Positions 55,965-62,596 of a DNA stretch of 64,000 nucleotides are shown here, in pieces (the first letter of the stretch is position 1; every line of letters begins with the position of its first letter). Made by a program: the position numbers and the translations under genes. The notes under the pieces were generated by a model that worked only from the letters and a program-made list of their open reading frames with translations, was not told where the DNA came from and did not search any database. Source of the DNA: Allobosea sp. (GTDB taxonomy: Bacteria > Pseudomonadota > Alphaproteobacteria > Rhizobiales > Beijerinckiaceae); assembly GCF_017308015.1 (NCBI RefSeq), contig NZ_JAFKFW010000009.1, positions 1-64,000 on the forward strand. Reading direction: 5' to 3'.

Positions 55965-56060
55965 CTCGGAGCTCATCCGGCGTGGGTCTCCCTATGGGGG
56001 GAGCGCGAGGAGAGGATGGCTCCCGGTCGAATGGCCTTGGCGAACGCCGTTCGCCCATGG
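55965..56060 (+). repeat. Structured intergenic module, copy C (shortened)
   Basis: Has the CTCCC/GGGAG stem (55988-56003), the conserved GCGCGAGGAGAGGATGG and GGCGAACG/CGTTCGCC (56039-56055), but lacks the first GTTCCG/CGGAAC stem. The remaining parts of 55802-56142 show no gene. Confidence 0.74.
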
Positions 56061-56142
56061 GATTGGCCTTGTCTCGGGACTCCCGGGAATAGGGCCTGTC
56101 TTTGAGTTTGGGGGATTGCCCCTTATTCCCGGAGGCGACCGT

Positions 56143-56607
56143 TCACGTCCAGGTTTCCTTGGCCTGCCTGAGCAGGGCGTTGGCGATCTTGGGCCTCCCG
56201 ATCCATTTGAGGTGGTCGGCCGTCTCGGTGACCAGCGCGATCGCCTCGGCCCTCCGGTGGGAGAGGTTGAGGGCGCGTATCGTGGCCGGTCCGCCTTGGC
56301 GGTTGAACCTCACCTCCTCCTGGAAGTGGCGGTGTCCGGGCGACAGGGCGCCGCGCATGCCGGCGGCGTAGGCGACGAGCGCGCGCCTCGTCACGTCCGT
56401 GATCGGGACGTTCTCGTCCTGGACGGTCGTGACGACGACCTGCCGGGTGATGGGGGCGATGCCGACCAGCATGTCGAGGGACCGATTCGGCAGGCACTTC
56501 CTGACGATCGGGTCGCTCAGCATGATGCGCGACGCGTGATGGCCCTCGATGACGCAGCTCGGCCAATCTCGGGGATCGGGCTCCTGCTCGTATCCGGTCG
56601 CAATCAT
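56143..56607 (-). CDS. Small unknown protein of the right-hand operon (u1)
   Basis: 154 residues. MLVGIAPITRQVVVTTVQDENVPITDVTRRALVAYAAG and the C-terminal WIGRPKIANALLRQAKETW echo the layout of u3 and u4. ATG at 56607 overlaps the preceding stop (ATGA). Last gene of the minus-strand operon. Confidence 0.55.
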   Translation of the reverse strand: MIATGYEQEPDPRDWPSCVIEGHHASRIMLSDPIVRKCLPNRSLDMLVGIAPITRQVVVTTVQDENVPITDVTRRALVAYAAGMRGALSPGHRHFQEEVRFNRQGGPATIRALNLSHRRAEAIALVTETADHLKWIGRPKIANALLRQAKETWT

Positions 56608-57050
56608 CTCCCGCCTTGCGTTCCGGCGCGCCTTGCGGCGAGCCACTCCGGGAACCGGACCGGCGGGATCCATGGGATCTGCCGCCCCGCCCGGGTGAAG
56701 CCCGGATAGACGTCGACGCTGTCGTAGCTGTCGAGCCGCGGATTGGAGTTGAACGCCTCGACCGCCTCGCCGGCGTAGGCGTTCCACGCCAGGCGCTCGG
56801 CGTCCGTCGCCTGGTAGTAGGCGATCTTGTCGCCATCCTCGTAGATGCGCCGGGGCGGCGCCTTGCCCGCGGCGAGCGTCTCGAGCTGCGCGTCGGTCCA
56901 GTCGCCCGGATCGGGGACGTCGACCGGGACGGGCGGGACTCCCGGGTCCGGCGCACTCGGCGCCGTGCCGACCAGGCCCTGCGGCGCTGGCTTGGTTCCG
57001 GTCATCCTGCGGATGGCCGTCCGGATTGCCACCATGATGCTCTTGGGCAC
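56604..57050 (-). CDS. Small unknown protein of the right-hand operon (u2)
   Basis: 148 residues from GTG at 57050 behind AGGAGAGG, one base after the preceding stop. Proline-rich middle (PDPGVPPVPVDVPDPGDW), then an ERLAWNAYAGEAVEAFNSNPRLDSYDSVDVYPGF segment. Family unknown. Confidence 0.5.
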   Translation of the reverse strand: MPKSIMVAIRTAIRRMTGTKPAPQGLVGTAPSAPDPGVPPVPVDVPDPGDWTDAQLETLAAGKAPPRRIYEDGDKIAYYQATDAERLAWNAYAGEAVEAFNSNPRLDSYDSVDVYPGFTRAGRQIPWIPPVRFPEWLAARRAGTQGGR

Positions 57051-57051
57051 G

Positions 57052-57492
57052 TCAGCCTCTCCTCGCCTGCGCCTCGACCTGGCGGGCGAGGGCCTTCCAG
57101 CCGTAGCGCCGCAGGTGCGCGGCCGCTCTGCCGGCCGCCTCCCTCGGCTTCCTGCCGGGGTCCGCCGCCTCCGCGGCGCGCAGGGTCGCCGAGGCCTGGG
57201 CCGCGGGTACCGTGGCGACGATGTTCCGGATCTGGTGGAGCGCATTCCCCGGCTTCCGGGTGCGGGCGCACGATGCGATCGCCTTGGCGGTGAGCGGCGT
57301 GACGGGGACCGCGTCTCCGCCTGCGATCCTGACGGTGGCCGTCATCTCCAGGATGTCGGCCTCGATCACGAGCGTCTCTCCCGGGACGATCCCCCGCGAT
57401 AGCGGGTCGGCCTCCAGCAGCGCGGCGGCCGCCGCGTTCACGTTGTCGGTGTCAAACATCTTGTTCATGACGCCGGCGATGATGGTGTACAT
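57052..57492 (-). CDS. Small unknown protein of the right-hand operon (u3)
   Basis: 146 residues. GETLVIEADILEMTATVRIAGGDAVPVTPLTAKAIASCART, then a helical tail KPREAAGRAAAHLRRYGWKALARQVEAQ. The strand-rich middle followed by P(L/I)T-helix matches u1. Strong ribosome binding site (GGAGGAGGGAGGGG). Confidence 0.55.
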   Translation of the reverse strand: MYTIIAGVMNKMFDTDNVNAAAAALLEADPLSRGIVPGETLVIEADILEMTATVRIAGGDAVPVTPLTAKAIASCARTRKPGNALHQIRNIVATVPAAQASATLRAAEAADPGRKPREAAGRAAAHLRRYGWKALARQVEAQARRG

Positions 57493-57569
57493 CTTCCCCT
57501 CCCTCCTCCGGTCCGGGATCCGGTGGGTCCACCCCGCAATCCGATATCGCCAAGGCCCCTTTCCCGCAT

Positions 57570-57725
57570 TCGGGTGCGCAGGCCCGACAGGGCCGGGAGC
57601 TCCTCCGTTCCGTCGTACGTCGGAACAGTCGTCGCTGGTCTCTGATGTCGGGCTCCCCCAAGGGGAGGGCGCGAGGAGGAGGCAGGAGATCCCGCCTGGT
57701 TGCCCGAACGGCGCTCGGGCTTTGG
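57570..57725 (+). repeat. Structured intergenic module, copy D
   Basis: GGCCC/GGGCC (57581-57594), GTTCCG/CGGAAC (57607-57626), CTCCCC/GGGGAG (57653-57667) and GCCCGA/TCGGGC (57702-57720). The last stem differs from the GCGAACG/CGTTCGC of copy A on both arms, a compensated change, while the loop keeps ACGGCG. Confidence 0.78.
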
Positions 57726-57730
57726 CGATC

Positions 57731-58444
57731 CTACGGGATGGCCTCTCGCTCGAGCTCCCCCGCCTCCTGGTCGAGTCCGGCCGACTTGAGGAACGCGGCG
57801 ACGGACGCGGCGTCGGCCGGGAGGCGCCCCTTGAGGCCGTTCCTGAATATCGCCCGCGCCGAGGCGCTCGCGGGGAGGTCCAGCGTCTGGTGCCGCTCCT
57901 TCGTGGACTGGGAGGCGAGCGCGAGCGCGATCGCGGCGCGCGCCAGCGGCCGGCCGGTGGTGGCGTCCCTCGCCTGGCGTCCCTCGCCCGCGAGGACGAT
58001 TTGCCCGCAGAACACCCGCGGTCCGTAGCTGTGGTCGAGGTCCGCCGCCCCGATCGGGTCGAGGCCTACGATGAGTCTCCCTCCCGCGATGGCGGGATCG
58101 GATGCCGCGATCCTGAGGATCGCCTCCGCGAGCGCCCGTGCCCGCCGCTCCGGCATGTCGGGGCGCCCTGGGTCCGCGACCCGGCGCATCGCGTCGAGGG
58201 CGGTCCACTCGAGGTTGAGGAGTTCGTCGGCGCCGCCTTCCGCGCTGGTGCCCTCGGGCGCCTCCGCGGCCCAAGTCCAGGGTTGCCCCTCCCGCCCGGT
58301 CCGGATCAGCCATGCCGCCCTGACGAGCCTGTCGAGGATGGCCCTGGCCTGGGCCGCCGATTCGGCGGGGCCGAGCCATCCGGCCACCTCCTGCCCGGCG
58401 TCGTCCCTCAGGGTCGCGCGCCAGGTGCGCCTTGCCTCCGTCAC
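57731..58444 (-). CDS. Unknown protein of the right-hand operon (u4)
   Basis: 237 residues from GTG at 58444 (GTGA overlap with u5). GGRLIVGLDPIGAADLDHSYGPRVFCGQIVLAG, then PLARAAIALALASQSTK and a C-terminal ARAIFRNGLKGRLPADAASVAAFLKSAGLDQEAGELEREA. The same order of elements appears in u1, u3 and u7. Confidence 0.55.
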   Translation of the reverse strand: MTEARRTWRATLRDDAGQEVAGWLGPAESAAQARAILDRLVRAAWLIRTGREGQPWTWAAEAPEGTSAEGGADELLNLEWTALDAMRRVADPGRPDMPERRARALAEAILRIAASDPAIAGGRLIVGLDPIGAADLDHSYGPRVFCGQIVLAGEGRQARDATTGRPLARAAIALALASQSTKERHQTLDLPASASARAIFRNGLKGRLPADAASVAAFLKSAGLDQEAGELEREAIP

Positions 58445-58923
58445 GTCCCGGTCCCCCGGCCGTCCTCGTGCGCCGGCGCCGCGATGCGCGCGCCATGGGC
58501 GAGGCCCATGAGGATGCCGGCGTCGCGCTCGAGCGTCCTGACCACGGCGACCTTGCGGGCGTCGTCGGGATCGGGATCGCCGCCCTGGGCGGTGCGGGCT
58601 ATGGCCTCGCCCTCGAGGCGCCCGGCCTCGGATCCGGCCGCGAGCGCGATCGCGGACAGCGTCGCGATGGCGTCCCCGAGCAGGTCGGGCTTCACGTAGA
58701 GGTCGTCGGCCCGCTCTGAGTAGGCGATCCGGTCCCGGATCGCGGCCGCGATCATGGGGTCGGAGCTGCCGAAGGCGGCCGTCCTCGCGGCCCGCCCGGC
58801 CTCGGCCGAGAGGGCCATGCGTTTGATCTCGGCGCGCGCCGGGTGCCCCTCGAGCAGATGGGACTGGAAGAGCGCCACGACGGCGGCCTGGGCCGGGATC
58901 CGGACGGTTCCGGTGAGGCTCAT
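58441..58923 (-). CDS. Unknown protein of the right-hand operon (u5)
   Basis: 160 residues, all-helical, MSLTGTVRIPAQAAVVALFQSHLLEGHPARAEIKRMAL at the start. Coupled by ATGA to u6 upstream and GTGA to u4 downstream. No family recognised. Confidence 0.55.
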   Translation of the reverse strand: MSLTGTVRIPAQAAVVALFQSHLLEGHPARAEIKRMALSAEAGRAARTAAFGSSDPMIAAAIRDRIAYSERADDLYVKPDLLGDAIATLSAIALAAGSEAGRLEGEAIARTAQGGDPDPDDARKVAVVRTLERDAGILMGLAHGARIAAPAHEDGRGTGT

Positions 58924-59945
58924 GCGGCCGTCCTCGCTCCAGCGTCCGATAGGACGGCGTAGTGCCGCAGGCCGTTGACCTTGAGCGTCTGGCCCAGCGC
59001 GTGGCGGCCGCTCGCCGCGTAGGCCGCCGCGATCCGCGGCAGGTCGGCCTTGCAGTGGGCGATCTTGTCCTTGAAGGTCCTGCGCTCGGCGCGCGATTCC
59101 GCGAGGCGGCGCAGGCCGCGCTCGTCCTTCGGGTCGCGCTCGAGGGCCTTGCGGGCCCGCGCGCTGTCCTCGGTGGCGGCCCTGAGGCCCCGGCGGTAGC
59201 TGGCGAGCGTCTCGCCGATCAGGTCGCCGCCGTCGGCGACGAAGAGCGCGTGGTTCGGGAACGCGGCCGCGAGGCGGTCGAGCACGTGCTCGGTGAGGTT
59301 GCGCGGCAGCTTGAACATCCAGCGGTTGCCGGTCCGGGACTTGGCCTGGACCTGCTGCAGCAGCAGGCGCCGGCCCGCCATCAGGGAGAAGCCGACCGTC
59401 AGGACGTGCTCCCCCTTGTAATGGACGAGGAACGCCAGGGCGCCGTCGAGAAAGGTCCGGCTGTGCTCGGAGTAGCCGCGCTCGTTGTAGCCGGTCGAGT
59501 GGTCGAAGGTCGCCTCGAAGGCCGGATGGCCGATCTCGAACGAGCGGATGCCCTCGTAGGCGTCGACGGTCTCGTTCCAGCCGCCGCGGCCGCAGCCCCA
59601 GCGCCACATGCTGCTGCCGACCTTCTGGATCAGGCGCAGCGTGGGGTCGGCCTTGAAGGCCTCCTCGACGGAGTGGTCCATCATGAACTTGCACTGGTGC
59701 TTGACCTTGCAGAGCTCGTCTAGCGAGGTCCGGGCCTCGAACACCCGCATGGGGATCGAGGACGACAGCTCCAGGACGTCTGCGCCGGCCTTGAGCCCGC
59801 GGTCGTCGCGCAGCCAGGCGCAGACCCTCTCGCCGAGCCGCTCCGCCAGGTCGAAGGACCGGGCGGGCTCCTGGTCGAGGTGCTCGGGGACCTTCGCGAA
59901 GGTGCCCGCGGCGTAGGTCGTCAGCTGCATTCCGGTGAGCGTCAT
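58920..59945 (-). CDS. Unknown protein of the right-hand operon (u6)
   Basis: 341 residues; the largest protein of the operon. SMWRWGCGRGGWNETVDAYEGIRSFEIGHPAFEATFDHSTGYNERGYSEHSRTFLDGALAFLVHYKGEHVLTVGF reads as a compact aromatic-rich domain, followed by a long charged helix with ARARKALERDPKDERGLRRLAESRAERRTFKDKIAHCK. No family recognised. Its leader region contains an array of hairpins. Confidence 0.58.
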   Translation of the reverse strand: MTLTGMQLTTYAAGTFAKVPEHLDQEPARSFDLAERLGERVCAWLRDDRGLKAGADVLELSSSIPMRVFEARTSLDELCKVKHQCKFMMDHSVEEAFKADPTLRLIQKVGSSMWRWGCGRGGWNETVDAYEGIRSFEIGHPAFEATFDHSTGYNERGYSEHSRTFLDGALAFLVHYKGEHVLTVGFSLMAGRRLLLQQVQAKSRTGNRWMFKLPRNLTEHVLDRLAAAFPNHALFVADGGDLIGETLASYRRGLRAATEDSARARKALERDPKDERGLRRLAESRAERRTFKDKIAHCKADLPRIAAAYAASGRHALGQTLKVNGLRHYAVLSDAGARTAA

Positions 59946-59960
59946 GGCAGGCTCCGTCTC

Positions 59961-60050
59961 GATGGGGTCTTCTTCCCCATCTGCTCGCAGATGGATCTCC
60001 CCCGAGATCCCGCCCCGAACGGGGCGGGCACGGGATTGCCCTTTCGGGCC
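59961..60050. repeat. Array of five adjacent hairpins upstream of u6
   Basis: GATGGGG/CCCCATC (59961-59981), ATCTGC/GCAGAT (59979-59992), GATCTC/GAGATC (59994-60009), CCCGCCCC/GGGGCGGG (60009-60028) and GCCC/GGGC (60038-60049) follow one another almost without gaps. The rest of 59946-60165 is GC-rich with repeated CCGTCCCG and no gene. Confidence 0.65.
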
Positions 60051-60165
60051 GTCTGTTGCTTCCCGTTGCCGTGGGAGCGCCGTCCCGTCGCCGTCCCGCG
60101 TTCCTGGGCCTCCCAGTGCCGTGAGAGGTCCTTCCCGGTTCCTTCCCGGCGCCGTCCCGCTCCCC

Positions 60166-60726
60166 TCAGGGTGCGGCGCACTCCCTCAAGAGGTCCGATG
60201 CCTCGGCCATCAGGCCCATTTTCTCCAGGAGCGCCGCCAGGATGCGGGCGTCTTGCTCTCGCGTTGAGAGGATCTCGATCCGCCTCGCGGCGCGCCCCGT
60301 CGCGCTCTTTCCAAGACTGACTGTCACGATCCGGCGCTGGTGCGCGGATCCGGCCAGCGAGAGGGCGACTGCCGCTGCCGCGAGCGCGGGCGGGAGAGCG
60401 ATCCGCTCCGTCTGTCCGCCGGTCCCCTCGGCAATGGCTCCGCCCCTGTGCGGGGCCCTTGCCCCTCCGACCATGATGGGCGCGGTCTCGACCTCGGTCA
60501 GGACCGCAGCCGGCGCGCAGGGCACCGCGAGGCGGGCGAGCGCCCGGGCAGCGGTGACGACGTCGTCGGCCGACGGCTTGCCCTGGATGGTCCCGGGAAA
60601 GCCGGGGAAGGCCCGAATCAGCTCGAGTTTCTCGGTTTCCGATGTTCCGGGCCGCGCCGGGCCGATCTCGAATGGCGGCCTCTTGGCGGCCCCGCCCGTC
60701 CGGACCCGCCAGGCGATCTTCAACAA
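60166..60726 (-). CDS. Unknown protein of the right-hand operon (u7)
   Basis: 186 residues from a TTG start behind GGAGGGAAGG; the TTG overlaps the preceding stop. Ends with RIEILSTREQDARILAALLEKMGLMAEASDLLREC, like the tail of u4. A longer frame upstream (to 60867) would overlap the previous gene with unlikely sequence. Confidence 0.42.
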   Translation of the reverse strand: MLKIAWRVRTGGAAKRPPFEIGPARPGTSETEKLELIRAFPGFPGTIQGKPSADDVVTAARALARLAVPCAPAAVLTEVETAPIMVGGARAPHRGGAIAEGTGGQTERIALPPALAAAAVALSLAGSAHQRRIVTVSLGKSATGRAARRIEILSTREQDARILAALLEKMGLMAEASDLLRECAAP

Positions 60727-60845
60727 GGCCTTGGCCCTTCCCTCCGCCTCCGCAGGTCCCCGGCCAGGATCCTGCGGGCGGCGACGGCGGGCTCCTCCCC
60801 GAAGAGGCGGTCGATGGCCCTCCAGGCCAGGGTCGCGAGGGTCAT
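60720..60845 (-). CDS. Very small protein (41 aa) of the right-hand operon
   Basis: MTLATLAWRAIDRLFGEEPA followed by a basic tail. Supported by an ATGA overlap with the upstream gene and overlap with u7. May instead be the true N-terminus of u7, separated by a frameshift. Confidence 0.4.
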   Translation of the reverse strand: MTLATLAWRAIDRLFGEEPAVAARRILAGDLRRRREGPRPC

Positions 60846-61063
60846 TTCGCCTCTCCGTTCTCTGCACGGAATGCCATGGCGACGTCGGCCAGGTCGAATG
60901 CCTCGAGGAACTCGCATGCGGTCGCGAGGTTCTGTGGCAGGGCCGCGATCAGGGGAGCCACTAGGGCTGCCCGCCCGCTCGCGGTCCCCTGCCACAGCAG
61001 GAGCTCCTCTCCGGAGCCGGAAAGGACGATGGCGCGGTGTGGGATCACGCTTTGCATTCTCAT
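60842..61063 (-). CDS. Small unknown protein (73 aa)
   Basis: MRMQSVIPHRAIVLSGSGEE, then AALVAPLIAALPQNLATACEFLEAFDLADVAMAFRA. ATG at 61063 gives an ATGA overlap with the end of the upstream frame (SHLAK-stop), the rule in this operon. A frame to 61162 exists but is less protein-like. Confidence 0.48.
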   Translation of the reverse strand: MRMQSVIPHRAIVLSGSGEELLLWQGTASGRAALVAPLIAALPQNLATACEFLEAFDLADVAMAFRAENGEAK

Positions 61064-61473
61064 TTGGCCAAATGAGAGTTGTGGTCGCCGGCGCGTAGCG
61101 CCCGCGCCAGGTCCGCCATGGCCTCGGCGTGCGGAGCGAGGCGGTGCTTGGCAGGTGGTCATGGATCGCCCTGACCGTGGCGCTCTCGGGGAGATCGACA
61201 GTCGCCCTCAGGAAGCGCCCGCAGCTGTCGCAGGAGCACGACAGCGCCATGAGCGCCCGTCTTAGGAACCTGCCCATGGCGAGGGGCTCCGTCTTTCCGG
61301 AGTTCGGCGGATTGTGGCTCGCCCGCCCGTAGAGGGCGAACTGGCTGACCGCGATTGCGGCTGGCAGCTGCCTGTTCGGGAAGCGGCAGGGCCGCCCGCC
61401 GGTGACCCATGGCGCCAGGTCGCCGCGCCGCGAAGTCCAGCCGCTTTCGCAAGCGCCGCCAGAGCTCCCCAGA
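61060..61473 (-). pseudogene. Unknown gene, 5'-truncated and frameshifted
   Basis: Protein-like sequence starts without any start codon after TAA at about 61471 (RFPNRQLPAAIAVSQFALYG, RASHNPPNSGKTEPLAMGRF, LSCSCDSCGRFLRATVDLPESATVRAIHDHL). Then the frame changes at about 61150, and HAEAMADLARALRAGDHNSHLAK ends at 61060 in an ATGA overlap. ATG 61277 could start a short product. The lost 5' end suggests the operon is cut here. Confidence 0.45.
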
Positions 61474-61482
61474 CCTTACGCG

Positions 61483-62202
61483 TCAGGCTTCGACGAGAAC
61501 GGGCACACCGTTGCGGTCGAAGCGGCGGATGGCGAGATCGCACGAGAAGCTGAACGCGAACCGGAGCGCCATACGAGCTTTAGCCGAGACGTCGAGCGCA
61601 GCCTCGGTCTGATTGGTGTCATCCTCACCGGCGAAGAGAGCTTCGCGCACGCACGCGACATCGCGGTGGAAGCCGAAGTAGTCCGAGAGCGGGAAGCGAT
61701 CGCCGCCGCGATCGGGATCCCAGGTCCGGATCGCGGCGAGCGAACCGACACCGCTGCCGTCGACCATGGCGGCGAGGCCGACGCGCCCGGCCTGCTCCGG
61801 CCCCACTTCGAGCGTGAACTCGATGGGGCCGTTCGCCATGTCGGTCGGGTCTTCCGGATAGAGCCGGCTTGCGGCGAACCGGACCTTCCGGCGAGTCTCG
61901 TGGCTGTCATCGGCGAGCAGCGCCGCGGCGAGGTCGGCGCCGATCAGCAGGTATGCGAGACGGCAGGCCTCGCGATCGGCTCGGGGGAGCCGGCCGCGAT
62001 CGGCCGCAGTCAGCTCAGAGAGAACGCCGAGCCGGGTGAGTGCCCGTGCGACGTAGCTGTCGGCGACGGCAGCGCCTTGCAGGCTGTTTGCGGCCAGGGC
62101 CTGGGCAGCGGCGCCGAGAGGAGCCTCCGCCAGCATGGCGCTGAGCGCGTCGGTGAGGCGCGATGCGGACGGCGTGGCAACGTAACCGAAGATTGTCTTC
62201 AT
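61483..62202 (-). CDS. Hypothetical protein between operon and relaxase
   Basis: 239 residues from ATG 62202 behind AAAGGAAAG. N-terminal helical part MKTIFGYVATPSASRLTDALSAMLAEAP, then GPIEFTLEVGPEQAGRVGLAAMVDG and a C-terminal strand-rich piece ending AIRRFDRNGVPVLVEA. Family not recognised. Separate from the overlapping operon downstream. Confidence 0.58.
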   Translation of the reverse strand: MKTIFGYVATPSASRLTDALSAMLAEAPLGAAAQALAANSLQGAAVADSYVARALTRLGVLSELTAADRGRLPRADREACRLAYLLIGADLAAALLADDSHETRRKVRFAASRLYPEDPTDMANGPIEFTLEVGPEQAGRVGLAAMVDGSGVGSLAAIRTWDPDRGGDRFPLSDYFGFHRDVACVREALFAGEDDTNQTEAALDVSAKARMALRFAFSFSCDLAIRRFDRNGVPVLVEA

Positions 62203-62596
62203 CTGAGGGTCTTCCTTTCCTGGGGGTGTTCTTCCCTTGGTCCCAAAGGAGCTCTTCCTCAGTCTTCCCTTCGGTTTCGGTTCTCGCGCGCATCTACCGG
62301 CAGGGCTTGACCGTGACGTGGCTTGCCCTGTTCTGTGCCGGTGTCGCCGCGTCGCCGACGCCACGAGGCGTGGCGAAAAAATTTCACGCTCCGCCGCGTT
62401 GGTTTGCAATGGTGGATAGTAATATGCACCGCCCCCCCGACCGTTCCGGTGCACGCTGCAACACGTCGGCAACCATGACCGCAACTAGGTATCGGCGGCT
62501 CGGCGGAAAGCGTGCCCTCGCTCAAATTTTAGCGACGCCGTTCGGCGAAATCCCTACGAGGATGTGCTCGGTTGCGCCGGAGCGGGGGGCTTCGAC
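62203..62596. other. Noncoding region between divergent genes, possible oriT
   Basis: 394 bases without a convincing gene, directly ahead of the MobF relaxase gene, where transfer origins often lie. Contains CGCCG/CGGCG (62536-62547) behind an AT-rich CAAATTTTAG and a C-run at 62433-62439. No nic consensus was recognised, so this is positional only. Confidence 0.35.

Noticed and set aside
49091..57725. Integron attC sites
   Set aside because: The four modules lack the GTTRRRY core sites and the cassette-like gene orientation; no integron integrase is present.
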